Shown: positions 21,721-33,799 of the stretch, one piece after another | Layout of the letters: each line of letters starts with the position of its first letter | Numbering within the stretch: the stretch's first letter is position 1 | NCBI GenBank assembly: GCA_947311845.1 | Contig: CAMZMU010000041.1 | Coordinates: forward strand, 115,851,373-115,915,372 | Direction of reading: 5' to 3' | From: Poa pratensis | Lineage: Eukaryota; Streptophyta; Magnoliopsida; Poales; Poaceae | DNA: 64,000 nt | Translations under genes and position numbers: made by a program | The notes under the pieces: generated by a model | What the model saw: only the letters and a program-made list of their open reading frames with translations | The model's database searches: none | Told to the model about the DNA's origin: nothing

Positions 21721-22327
21721 GCTACTTGCGGGCCTTCCCGTCTAGCTTTTCCCCTGCCACGAAACGGCTCCGCCGTTAGTGGTAAAGATGTAACCTGATG
21801 TGGATTTCTTAGTATTATCACAACTTGCAAAGTCTTAGTCTAAGTGAAGTGTTTTGGCTCTCGAGCTCTAGTGAATTTGATATTTACAAAAAATTCAAAA
21901 CTAGTACTTTACAGTTTCAGAAAATTCCAAAACAAATTGACATGCAAACATACACATGTTATCTACGTATCTGCAAAGTTTTGCTACATAATACGCTGTA
22001 TTGTAGACTACACAAAAATCTAAAAATTCCGGATCTGAAAAGGCAAAAAAAACTCATTTTTTCTTTCAACATTTGTCTTTTCTGTGTAGATAGATATGAA
22101 AATATATTTTGATGCAAATTTGGTCGTACATGCTAGATATGTATATGTACTTGTATGTTTTTTCCTAAAATTTGTAGAGACCTAAAACTTAACTTTTAAA
22201 AATAAATCTAAAGCGGGATCACTGATGTCCGTGTGCCAAAAATGACTTTTCGCAGATTTAATCGCTATACTTGTATCTATGTGGCAAGGATTTTCTTCGC
22301 CGCTTTTTTCTGCTCCATCTGAACTTC
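21721..22327. other. Intergenic DNA, nothing recognised
   Basis: AT-rich stretch without supported coding sequence or terminal repeats. Confidence 0.4.
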
Positions 22328-22631
22328 TAGTCTCTATTGTTTGTTTATGCCTTACTTAAAAGTGCGGATTTTTGTTTGGTTGTCAACCATTCACGAGGTC
22401 ATCGCGCTCCTCAAATCGCAACGGACCAATAAAAACCACCTAGCTAGCAAGGAAGAAAGCAAACCGTAAAATGGATTTGTAGTCTCTATTGTTTGTTTAT
22501 GCCTTACTTAAAAGTGCGGATTTTTGTTTGGTTGTCAACCATTCACGAGGTCATCGCGCTCCTCAAATCGCAACGGACCAATAAAAACCACCTAGCTAGC
22601 AAGGAAGAAAGCAAACCGTAAAATGGATTTG
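22328..22631. repeat. Perfect 152-bp tandem duplication
   Basis: 22328-22479 and 22480-22631 are identical over 152 bp, head to tail. The copies include CCTAGCTAGC and a short pyrimidine/purine-rich stretch. Perfect identity implies a recent duplication (or an assembly duplicate). It lies about 450-760 bp upstream of the next gene, inside its probable promoter. Confidence 0.95.
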
Positions 22632-23000
22632 TAGGTGTTGCAAAACTTGGCTCGTAAAATGCAATTTATTATTTATCCGGTGGAAAAGTATTGAATTGAA
22701 ACGTTGTGTCGTCTATTTGATCCAACGAGGCAACTGTTATAGCGGCAGATCGGACGGCTGATGACCACATCTGGCTTTCACGTTCGGCCGTTCGGGAGCG
22801 CGTCCGAGACGGCTCCGCAAGCCTATGTCGTGGACTGCGCTTGTGCGTCTACTTAGTCACTAACCGGTGGGCCCCGGCGTCATCGGGGCCCATATGTCAT
22901 TGTCTGCCTTTATAAGCAGCCTTGTATCATGCAGCGCCAAGCGGGCACCTTTCGCCCCGTTGCTCAGCTCGTTCGTGGGTCCCACGTATTACCGGCTGGG

Positions 23001-23008
23001 TTATATAG
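23001..23008 (+). promoter_or_regulatory. TATA-like box before the 17-exon gene
   Basis: TTATATAG, 85 bp before the ATG at 23086. A second TATA-like TTTATAAG lies near 22909. The nearer box fits the ATG at 23086 better. Confidence 0.45.
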
Positions 23009-23085
23009 CTGTTCCTCCAGTACAGAAGAGATCCCCACCCCTCCCCTCAAACAGGAAAAATCCCCACTGCTTCTGCGCCGGCGCT

Positions 23086-26000
23086 ATGATACAAGGCTTC
23101 TCCGTCGGCAGCCGCAAGCGTTCGCCGGAGTACCGCTTCCTCTCGCGCTATCGGCAGCGCGACTCCTCTCCTTGCTCTCGCGGCAGAGGCTCTACGACAC
23201 CTTCAATGCGTACGTACACGCATTCTCGCCGGTCCTCCTTCGTGTGGCACCTGATGATTCAGAAACACGCGTGCAGGTTTATCGGCGAGTCGGACGCGTT
23301 CATGTACCCGGGGCATCTGACCGAGCTCACCACGGAGGGCCGGTGGGAGGAGGCCATCGAGTACCTCTCCCGCTTCCTGCCGACCGACCGTCGGCTGGGC
23401 GTCCACGGCCGCGTCCTCCTCCACTTCCTCCGCGTGCACAAGGCCATCGACGACATCGTCGCCGGAGCACCCGAGCGCGGCCCCTTGACCGCGGCTCTCA
23501 AGATTTGCTTCACCCAGGAATATGTCTGCAGCCAGGGCATCACCAAGCTCCGTGCGATACTCTGGTCTCTTATCATCTACACCGAATCCAGGTAATGCAT
23601 CACTAGTATAATACATCTCCCCATGATTTCATCAAGTTTGAATGAACCACAGTCTCTAAATCATGTACTCCCTCCGTCCAAAAATAAGTGTCTTAGATTT
23701 GTCAAAAAGTGGATGTATCTAGACGTGAAACATGTATAGATACATCCACTTTTGGGTAAACTTGAGACACTTATTTTAGAACGGAGGGAGTACATGTATT
23801 CTCTCTGGGCTAATAACCAGGTACTACATCACTAGTAGTGTAGGTGTTTGGTCAGTTAGCTTGTAGCTCTGTTTGTACGGAATACGTCTGTACTCTCCTT
23901 CTGATCAATGAAAAAGTCTGCATTTTCGTCAAAAAAGGGCCAGCAACCATTAATTTCTGTAAAGAAAACTTCATACCTAAGATTGATTCATGACCAAATA
24001 CTGCATTCATATGTACATGCAGGGACTCCCTGGAATTGGAGCGCGTGAGAGACAAGGCTGCTTCGATTATCGATGACCTGGCTTCTCAAACTCCAGAGCT
24101 GAAACAACATATGAAATACGCCCGCGGTCCAATGAAACCCCACAACGTACTTCCAATCGGCTTCGGGTATATATCTTCCCAATTCACGCATGTCTTGACT
24201 ATCAGTTTGATCGCCTACTCATATGAAACTATTGGCACATTGCTAGTTTTCGTCCAAGGCGCCACGTGAAGCGAGGCCCCATCCCAGGCTCTGTTCTTGT
24301 CAGGCACTATCTTCGTAAGCGGAGGATGTATGTGCATCTCCCCTTCTTCTTTTTCTTCTTCGTTTTTATGATCTCCGATGGAATTCCATTCACACCTGCA
24401 TCTTTTTGTGCAGTCTTCCTTCGTCAACTTCGAGTCACTGCGAAGCTTTAAGTTCTGGTACATTATACTAATCACAAATATCTTATAGTAGTTGCTGTTG
24501 ATGCGAACAAGAATTTATACATGCATGGTCCCTGCTTATAATCCTTCCTATTTTCCCTCTCTCCATGGCAGCATCGTTGATTAAGGCAAAGGGATGGATG
24601 GTGGATCTTGTTGGTAAAACTTTTTCTTTGTTTAGGTGTTGGTAACTTCATTGCACAATAGCTACTAATAAACTTTTGTTGCCTTTTTCAGATATAAGTT
24701 TGAAAGCTGGTAAGCGCAATCAAGGGTCTCCACTTCAGTCTGTCTCTAACAAAGGTAACTTCACATTCTTTTAGTCCGACAAACATTTAATTTAGTGCCG
24801 ACTTCGTTTTTTTCTTTTCATTTAATCTGATCTGAGGAAAACCTAGTTTAGTCTCCTTCCGGATTGCTACATTAAGTTCATTTGCGTATTGTTCTCTCAT
24901 TTTGCGAAGTTAACATCTGTGCAGTAGCCGTGCCTTCTTTCTTTTTTGCACTTACCCTGCCTACCTGCTAGGCTGCTACCATTTATTAACTGAACTCATT
25001 ACAGGTGCTCCAGTTGGTCCAGTCTCGCGGACTAATCTTGGTACAAGTCTAGCTAGACATGATATTGGTAAATTAGTTGAACGCCCGATATTTCACTCTG
25101 TGCCCTCTAAATTTTGGATATGTGCGCTCACTGTCAATATTTTTTTACTTTTGCAATGGCACATATTAGAGCTCAAGATAAAGGAATGGGGGGTTTATCT
25201 TACAGGTAAAATTAGACCATTGTCCGTGTGTCTTTCATTTGTTTACATTCCTGATCATACATACATGATACATCAACCGTTGTGTTTAACCTTTTGTTAA
25301 GTAATAAATAGTATTTTTTTTACACAAAGTAATAAATATTTTGTAGCTTGATTACACAATAGCTACTGATGAAACTTATTTATGTTTAGATGATCGGTTG
25401 GAAGCCTGGCCGGACATGAGTCAAGGGTATCCGTCTATTCGTCCGTCTGTCGGCAAGGATGGTAAATTTACACTATTTCGTCCACCAGATATCTTGTTTC
25501 TAAAACATTTAACTTAGTTGTTTGCTGTTTTCTGCCTTCCTATCTGGGGTATATACTGACCGTCACAAATTATTAAATCCTTTCGAGCCACTTTGCAATC
25601 TGCATAATGTTTTTTTCTGGGCACTTCTCACTTACCCTCCCTTAATTTAGTCTCTTGTTTCATATGGATTTGCAGAGACCATAGCACTGTAGGATAATTC
25701 TCTACCATTTTAAACTGAAATAAAATTACTACCCTTTGGTTTGATCCTATTGTGTGCTACATTCCTTTATATCTTCTTTACAGTGCATTGCTCTGACCGC
25801 ACCGAATTATGCTGCTGCTGTTTTTGAACTGCTATGCTAGGTTTCTGCTTAGGGTTTTGCTGTGGTGTGGCCTATGCACACGTAATACCTTTCCATGATA
25901 TGAATTCTGTCGCACCATTATTTTTTGATCCCTATGCACATTGTTCTTTGCACCAATTTTGTTATTGTTGCTTTGGAGTTCTCTGCTAGGTTTATGCTTT

Positions 26001-28724
26001 GTATTCCTGTGATGTGTGCACACTTACACCTTCCATCTTGCACCCATCATCTTCCGTTTCCTATGCCACTCTTTTCTGTTTTCCTGTGGTTTGTGAAGGT
26101 GTACCATTCTGTCATTCTTTTGTGGGCTGCATCACATTCTGGACCTCGAGAAAATGCAGAAGCTTTGTCCCTCGATGCATAGCCTTATTAGGCTTGATGT
26201 TTTTCTTTGCACTTCATCAGAACAGTGGTGCCTGCTGCCATTCCTTAATTCTAACTGCTGTTTTTCCAGTTGCCCGAGTCTCGCACACTATCCCTGATAC
26301 CTTGACGAGGCCTACTGAAAGTTCTGCAACTCCATCACTCACAGAAACAGGTAAATTAGTTGGATGCCCTCACATTTTTCAAACCAGGAGGAAACCCCTT
26401 ATAAAAATTCATCCCGCAATTGTGTGTTTTTACAAGGCACAGAATGTACTAGCCAAAGAAGTTATATGTATCACTGATAATGATATTTGATTTTCCACGC
26501 TTCACTTCCATGAATTCGGTTTATTACTGGCCATTCTGCTTTCCGTATCTTTGTTTTATGCCTTTCTTCAACTGTTATGGTGAGGTCTACTGACACGCAT
26601 TCCCACCTTAACCTTTGTTTTCATCATACATCGTTCCAGCATGCATCTCATACATGTTTGCATTATGTACATAGTTTATTCCAGTTGAGTCTTTGCTGTC
26701 GATTCCTAACTGCCGAACTCGTTGCAGATATTCCGTACTTGTTCCAGGTGATCTACAATGTGAAAGATCCTGCTAGAGACCATGGGATCTCACCAGTGAC
26801 AGATGCAGGTAAAACTGTTCAGTGTTGACTATTGAGTACCGGGCTACCTGCTGCCATTTGTAACTGCTGAACTCGTTGCAGGTGTTCTACCCTCACAGGC
26901 CATGTCTGCTATGTGGCCATTTCACCCTTTGATTTCAACAGTGAAAATGCAGGTAAGTTTCACGTTCTTCTCTAAACACTGGCGGACCTCCATCCGTTGC
27001 CATTTCTAAATGGCGTACTCGTTAACTCATTGTAGGTGCTCTGTCCTCGGAGGCCATGCCTGCTAATCGGGCATCTCCTTCTGAATACTCTATGCTCTCA
27101 ACAGTGGAAAATAGAGGTAAATAACACGTTCTTTTCTGAAAATGGACGACCTTATTCCATCTGCCGCCATTTCAAACTGCCCAACTCATTGCAGGTGCTC
27201 TACCCTCTCCTTCTGAAAACTCTCTGATCTCAACAGTTACAAATGCAGGTAAATTACACAGTTTCTTCCAAACCTGGAAGAACTCCAATCTGCACAATTT
27301 TTCCCTGGAATTTCGTTTTTTCTTGAGAACTAAAAATGCACTTTTTCAATGGGTTATACGAATAATTAATAATAATATTGGATAAATTGTGTGCTTGAGG
27401 TATGTCCATGATAGTGTCAGGATTACATTTGCATCCTGCAGCTGTATTAAGCTACTTTAGCGTACTGGAAATGTGCTCTGCTTTCAAAATGTGCACAAGT
27501 ATCTTTTTTCACTTTCGTACTTGAAATGTTCAATGTGTATGAGCATTAGGCGTGCAATTTGAGTCTTACGGGATGTTTTGTTGTTATAATTCTCTTAATC
27601 GGGTAAACCTTAAGATTATTACTTCTTCGGCAGGTACATATAAGAATTTGAGTGGAGAACAGTGCTATACTGAGAATTCTTGCCAGGGTTTCAGTCCAAG
27701 GAAGAATCCAAGGATGGAACTGACAACTGTTGGGCAAGGCCATAATCCAAAAAGGCAACGGACAACTCTGGTAAGATGCTGAAATATTGGTGCTTGCTTT
27801 TATTAATAGAGTGTTACAGTTAGAAATGCAATCTTACATTCTAGGTGCAACAACTTCTTTACATGGTATGCAGCAAGCCAGCAACCACAAGATGTGGCCG
27901 CAGCAAACTTGTTCAGTGTATTTCACATCTCAAGAATTTCATAAGTTCCTTTAGAAGATGCTTGAAGTTCCTAATTTTATAACAAAATACTTTGGTGTAT
28001 TGTGTGGTGGAAATGGTCGTTTCTCAGTGTTGAGCGGTATGTTGCGACATGCATCGTTCTTGGTTGATGCATGTGTCGATTAATGTGGACGCATGATTGA
28101 ATTTTTTTAACTCTACCTTGAATATCCGACTAAGTTACACTTTTGTGAATTGTTTTACTGAACATCATACTGTTCCCTGATCTGTCATAGAGTTGTCTCA
28201 TCAGCAGTTGGGTGTTTCCATTTTCTAATAATAGAATTACTTCAAGCTTGGTAGTATACTCTATACTGTGTACTAAACCTCACTACTAATAGAGCCGTGC
28301 GACCGTCAAAATTATAGCCAATAGATCAAACTTAATTAATATAGTGATCCTTGTTTCTTAAATACTTGAGAGATCATTTGATTAAGGTAGGAACCTTTTC
28401 ATTGTAAGGACGGAAGTTTATAATCGTGTGCTTTGTTTGATGAATAAATGGAAAATATGTCATACCAGAGTAAAGCGTGGGTGATAGTTTTGTTGGCGTG
28501 ATAGTTTTGTTGGCAGTTCATGCATTTCACTACACGCTGTGTATGCACTTACGAAGTACTACTCTACTAAATAGCAGGCAATTTTTTCACACCATGTGGC
28601 GTCACCCTATAAATTGCTGTCTTGGACAACTACTAACAGGTGGAATACTGTCCGATTGCAGGCGTCGCTGATTGAAGGTGAAGCTGAAGATCACCTCTCA
28701 GCGTGTTCTTGGGTGCATAGCTGA
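23086..28724 (+). CDS. Uncharacterised grass-family protein, 17 exons, start region frameshifted
   Basis: Exon model: about 23086-23209, 23277-23591, 24023-24166, 24259-24327, 24414-24457, 24572-24613, 24692-24754, 25005-25067, 25170-25205, 25390-25461, 26270-26350, 26728-26808, 26882-26952, 27036-27116, 27195-27248, 27634-27770, 28662-28724. Every junction is GT-AG. Exons 1-5 encode the conserved part: a LisH-like start (LLSLLSRQRLYDTFNA), a CTLH-like helical region (TELTTEGRWEEAIEYLSRFLP), HFLRVHKAIDDI, GPMKPHNVLPIGFG and a basic HVKRGP...RKRRILPSS end. I remember similar unnamed proteins only from grasses. Exons 6-15 are short, nearly all phase 1 to phase 1. Exon 16 has a basic KRQR motif suggesting nuclear location. 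The frame ending exon 1 has no ATG unless 22929 is used; the ATG at 23086 is one base out of frame. Exon 13 (71 nt) shifts the frame. Function unknown. Confidence 0.7.
23668..23790. mobile_element. Stowaway MITE, 123 bp
   Basis: Terminal inverted repeats CTCCCTCCGTCCAAAAATAA and its near-complement, TA target duplication at 23666-23667 and 23791-23792, and an inner inverted repeat AAAAGTGGATGTATCTAGA / TAGATACATCCACTTTT. This is the Tc1/Mariner-type Stowaway structure common in Triticeae introns. It lies in intron 2 of the 17-exon gene. Confidence 0.95.
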
Positions 28725-29198
28725 GTGGTGGCATCGACTTTACTCATGGTGCTTCTATCTTTGTAAAAAGACCGCCTGTTACTCTGTTAGGCTCCGATGC
28801 TGTTAGCCTGTTAGACAACATCTGTTGCTGCTACTGCTTCAGCTACGTTATTCCATGTTAACTGTTAAGTTGCCATGCCGTTCTGGTTCCGGCCGCCTTC
28901 TGTCATCAGCGCTATTAAATTAGAGTGTGAACTTCATAGAACACCATCAATTCATGAACCATTGGGATGAATCTTGCAGAAGATTTCTACTGCATCTTGA
29001 ACGTACTTTCTATGTGGAGTACCCAGTGAACAGTGCGGCAGACGTCAGTGTTTGGCAAAAAGAGCGCAGTAGATGACACAAGGAGGTTTAGATTTGGATC
29101 CAACTCTATTCCGATAGTTTGCATACCAAAACCCATAACCGCTTTTTTTACGCCAGCAACAAGACCTGGATTGGCATGATTCACTTGATTGTGCAAAC
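28725..29198 (+). other. 3' flank of the 17-exon gene
   Basis: Likely 3' UTR and downstream DNA. No separate gene is seen. Confidence 0.4.
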
Positions 29199-29217
29199 GT
29201 AAATTAGCTCCACTTTA

Positions 29218-30273
29218 AGGATATAGATCCCCTCGTCCCCGTCCTCTGCTACAGTGCAGAGAGGCGGAAAGAAGGCGACCTCGAGCTTCCTTCCTCTCGG
29301 CGGCGGATCCGCCGCTCCCCTCCGCCTCCGGTAGCCGTTCCGGCACCGTGAGGTGGGGGGGAGCTCCGGCTCTTGTTCGTCCGTGTAGATAGGCTCTGGT
29401 AGGCTAGGTTCCTTTTAGGTTTTGGCCTCTGTGCCGTTTTGGCTTCATGCCGATGGGAGCGGCTGCTCCGCTGCTGCGCGGCGGTGTCCGGTGGCCGGGC
29501 GACGTCCTCGACTTCCTCTCGTGGTGCGAGTTGGTGGTGCTGGGGCGCGGCGTCGTGGTCGTCATCGATCTGCTCTTCGTCGAGCCTCTGAGGTGGAGGA
29601 TCTGCGAAGGTGTGTCGGTGATTGCTCTCCTAAATAAGTGCTTCTGGGTCCGTTTGCTGGGGATCTTGAACCTTTTCCTGGCCGGCCGTGGCGGCGAGGA
29701 GGAAAAGGGAAGTGGAGCTCGGCAGCTGGATCGTCTCCGTCAGGTGGCTTCCTCCATCTTTCTTGCTCTGTCCGACCGTGGTGGTAGGGGGAGAAGGGGG
29801 TGGGCGGTGGCGATCTGCTTCTGTGGTGGTCCTGCAGGTGGTTTCCTCTGTTGGCTCTGCTCTGGCCGGCCGTGGCGGCGAGGGGAGCAGAGTTTGCCGG
29901 CGGAGGTGGGCTGGAGGTGGTGGTGCTGGCTGGTGCTGCGTCGGCGGGTAGATGTGGTGGTGCTCGGGAGTTGCTGCTGGGGCTGTGATCGTTCATCGAG
30001 TCTAGGTTCCGGCGCATGCGGCGGACGACTACTGCAGCTGTCTACAAAGTGTGGTGGTGGCTTCTCTCCGGCGGGCCGTGGTACGGCGGCGGCAGCGTCG
30101 ACCAGTTGATCGGGAGCGTGGAGGTGGATCCGATCGTTTTTCTTTCAGAGTGCTCAGGGGGCTCTGTGCATTTTGCAAGGGTCTTTGTGTAATTTCTTTT
30201 CTTCGTTGGACCAGTTTGTAAGATGCTCTGAGTTTTCTGAATATAAGAGTCGGACCACAGTTCAAAAAAAAAA
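29218..30273 (+). mobile_element. Poly(A)-tailed retroposon with 19-bp target duplication
   Basis: GTAAATTAGCTCCACTTTA occurs at 29199-29217 and again at 30274-30292. Between them lies 1056 bp ending in a run of ten A residues. Long target duplication plus poly(A) is the mark of LINE-mediated retroposition. The body is GC-rich with an internal repeat (CTGGCCGGCCGTGGCGGCGA near 29680 and 29860). A 220-residue ORF (29447-30109) is mostly low complexity and I do not believe it is a protein. It could be a processed transcript, a 5'-truncated LINE or a long SINE-like unit. Confidence 0.85.
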
Positions 30274-30292
30274 GTAAATTAGCTCCACTTTA

Positions 30293-30909
30293 GCAAAGCA
30301 CACCGACAGCTCCGGAGGCTTGTAGAGCCCTTCCGATTTCGAAACTGGCCTGACGTCAAATGTTAGCAGGCTTGCAAATGAGACAGCCCATTGCTGTACC
30401 GATAGCTCCGGAGTAAGGCTCCTAATGGGTCGCCCTATACGGCAAAACCTAACCAACACCCGTTGCCTCAGTTTGGGGAGCTTCTATATGTCGCTCCTTG
30501 GCAAATCCTATTTGCTGCTGCGTCGTCCCGTCGGAGGTGAGGCCCGCGTCGCCGGCGGAGGCGAGGAATGGCCTTATCGAGGGGGGGTGCAGGTGCGGTT
30601 CGGGGTGGGGGTGCTCGCCGGAGGGGGGCTTTAGAGGGAGGCCCGGGGCGGTGGCGGACCTGCGGTGGGGTGTGGATTGCGCAGGGCGGTGCAGCGAGGC
30701 GACGTGGTAGCGGCGCCGGCCGCGGGTGGCGGTAGCAGGCGGTTATGCCGGCGAAGGTGGCGGGGGAGCCATGGCGACGGCGGGCGGGTCGACGAGCATG
30801 GAGGAAGAAGGAAGATGGAGGCGGCGGGGGATTTGCCGGCAGCGGGCGGGTCGAGCAGGAGGAGGAAAAAGGAAACAACAAAGATGGGCCTTGGCCCATG
30901 TTATTTTCC
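30293..30909. other. GC-rich intergenic DNA
   Basis: GC-rich, repetitive GGCGG-type sequence. Apparent ORFs in all frames are compositional. There is no supported gene. Confidence 0.4.
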
Positions 30910-32130
30910 TCGAGGCAGCAGGACGACGTCGCGCCGCTAAACGCGGCAAATAGGACCTCACTCGCTCCTTAGCGGCGGTTCGACGCTGTGCCGCCTGCAC
31001 GCTACCGAACTGGGCTCGGCCCATATGCTGCGCGCGGACATTATCTTCTATTATGCATTGAAACAGTTTCGTTGCACACTTGCACCTCTTGATCAGTAAC
31101 TGATATTATGCTTCGAAACAGTATTGAAAATGATCGATTTTCAAAAGTTGAACCATTTTTTAAAATTAAAACCATTTTTTAATTTGGAACATTTTCAAAT
31201 TTGAAATTACTTTCAAATTTGGAACCATTTTCAAATTTGGTAATATTTTCAAAATTGGAACCATTTTAAAAATGAACAATTTTCAAATTAGGAACCATTT
31301 AAAATTCGGAACCATTTTACATTTGGAACCATTTTCAAAAATGAAATTCTTTTAAATTTGGAACCTTTTTAAATTTGAAACCATTTTCAAAAATGATTTT
31401 TAAAATTTGAAACCATTTTCAAAAATGAACAATTTTCAAATTTGGAACCAATTTTCAAATTTGGAACCATTTTTAAATTTGGAACCATTTTAAAATTTGG
31501 AACCCTTTTCAAAATGGAACCATTTTAAATTTAGAACCATTTTAAATTCGGAACCATTTTTAAATTTGGAACCATTTTCAAAAATGAACATTTTTTAATT
31601 TCGAACCATTTTCAAGATGGAACCATTTTAAAAAATGAACAATTTTCAAATTTAGAAACATTTTAAATTCGGAACCATTTTAAAATTTGAAACCATTTTC
31701 AAAATGAAACCATTTTTAAATTTGGAACCATTTTTAATTTGGAACCATTTTTTAATTCGCAAACATTTTCAAAATGGAAACATTTTCAAAAATGGAACCG
31801 TTTACAAAAATGAACAATTTTAAAATTTAGAACCATTTTAAATTTATAACCATTTTAAAATTTGAAACTATTTTTAAAATGGAACCATTTTCAAAAAACA
31901 ATTTAAAAAAGAACAAAAAATAATAAGAAAAGAAAAAAAGAAAAAAAAACAGAAACGAAAAATAAAAACAGAAATAGAAAAGAAAAGAAAAAGAAAAAGA
32001 AAAAGAAAAAAACGATAGAAAAAAGGGGGAGCCGCCCGATGGGCCGGCCCAGCAGAACTCCCCCGTTAGCGGCGCGGCCGATTCGCGCCGCTAATGGGCG
32101 GCGTATAGGGTTTGCCGTCAGTTTGTCCAC
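30910..32130. mobile_element. Mutator-like non-autonomous element with AT-rich degenerate core
   Basis: GC-rich caps with loosely inverted similarity (GCGCCGCTAAACG...GGGCTCGGCCCA at about 30927-31023; GGGCCGGCCCA...CGCGCCGCTAATGGG at about 32040-32098) enclose about 800 bp (31130-31910) built of degenerate copies of AATTTGGAACCATTTTCAAA, followed by an A-rich run. This architecture is common in Triticeae Mutator-type debris. Exact termini and a target duplication were not identified. Confidence 0.4.
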
Positions 32131-32539
32131 CCAACGCGTACCCCCCTCCGTGTATAGCGTGCTCCTCCCGACTTGACTAATAGAACGTTTCAGCTTGGTA
32201 TTTCCGGTTTTGAGAAGATAATAGAACGTTTTGGTCCTTTTTTGATTTACTGGGTTTTTCTGGTTTTGGTTGTTATATATATATTCGTTTATTTTTTCTT
32301 TTTGATTTTGACTCTTTTAAAATTCTTGAACATTTTCAAAAAAATTGAAAATTCTTAATTTTTTTAAATGGCTCGGATTTCAATAAAATCATACATTAAA
32401 AAATGTTCAATTTTGAAAATGCTTAAGATTTGAAAATTGTTCATTTTTTTAATGGTTCAGATTTCAAAATTGTTCATTTTTCAAATTCATGAATATTTTC
32501 TCGTGAACAAATTTGAAATTCGAAAGGTGAATGAAAGGA

Positions 32540-33540
32540 AAAAACAAAACTGAAGTTGGCGAGCAAACTAGCTGGGCTGGGATGGCGCATGCGGGCAGCT
32601 CATCACGCGTTATCTGCGGACGGGCGCCTGAAGCGTAGTATAGGAGCTCCCTTCCTATACAGTGCTCGTTGCCAGCTGGAACGAGCACTCGCTCACAGCT
32701 CCATCCCGCATTGGCCGGCCCAGACTACGAGATTTTTTATTTTCGGTATAATTTGTATTTTGAAAATACTGTTTTTTCTTCTGTTTGTCCTTATTTTTCA
32801 AATTTTATTTTTATTAAATCTGAACATTTTTCAAGCTTGGATTCGAAATCTGAATAATTTTCATACTTGAACCATTTTAAAATTTGGACATTTTTCAAGT
32901 CTAGACATTTTTTAAATCTGATTTTTTTTAAAAAATCTGAACTATTTTTAAAATGAATATTTTTTTAATTGTGTTTTTTCAAAAAAAAACTGAACTATTT
33001 TAAAAATGAACATCTTTCAAATATGAACATTTTCTAGAATCTGAACCATTTTTAAAAATGAACATTTGAACGATTCTAGAAAATAAACAATTTTTGGAAT
33101 CTGACCATTTTTCGGAATGTGAACATTTTTCAAATATGAACATTTTTCAGAGTATGAACCTTTTTCAAAAATGAATATTTTATGAAATATAAACCATTTT
33201 CAGGAATGAACAATTTAAAACGTGAATATTTTTCAAATTTGATCATTTTTTAAATCTAAACATTTTCAAATTGAAGATTATTTAAATGAGGACATTTTCA
33301 ATTTGAACATTTTTAAATCGTAACATTTCCAAAAATATAGATAAAAGAAAATTAAAAATAAACAAAAAAAGAAAGGAAAGAACTAAGAAACGAAAACAAA
33401 TAAGAAACCCAGTCGAAAAAAAGAAACATGACAAAAAAGAAAAAATATGAGGACGGAATGGGTCAGGCCATAGGACGCGACATGTGCGGGCGAGCTGGTA
33501 CTAGCACTCGCAAAGAGCGAGATATAGTGCATCCGTTCTA
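32540..33540. mobile_element. Second AT-core repeat element of the same style
   Basis: GC-rich sequence at 32560-32730 and 33450-33530 brackets degenerate TGAACATTTTTCAAA-type repeats (about 32780-33330) and an A-rich tract. The caps show only loose inverted similarity. Non-coding. Confidence 0.35.
32661..32689. repeat. Perfect 10-bp hairpin
   Basis: AGTGCTCGTT at 32661-32670 and AACGAGCACT at 32680-32689, with a 9-nt spacer. It lies inside the GC-rich cap of the AT-core element. Confidence 0.8.
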
Positions 33541-33799
33541 ATGATAAGAGGAGGCGCTTGTGGCTTAATTACACACAACCGTTGTTATTTGATATCCTCA
33601 TAGTAGGCTTGTGATGTTTCACTTAAACTCTTGGCCCCTACAATACCCAAAGATTTGCGTCCGACTTGATGTTGCCGAAAATAATGTTGGCATTGACTCA
33701 ACAATCGTCAATGGATAGGAAGTTGCCCCAAGCCAAAGTATAAAGTCCTTAGAGATGCAATCCGTCTTGAACCATGTTCCAGATTTGAATGGAGAAGCG

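Noticed and set aside
22867..23595. 242-residue single-exon reading of the 17-exon gene
   Set aside because: It reads through a clear GT-AG intron (23210-23276); the exon 1 frame that joins the conserved part is the other one.
29447..30109. 220-residue ORF in the retroposon
   Set aside because: Compositionally biased, with internal DNA repeats that shift between frames; no domain.
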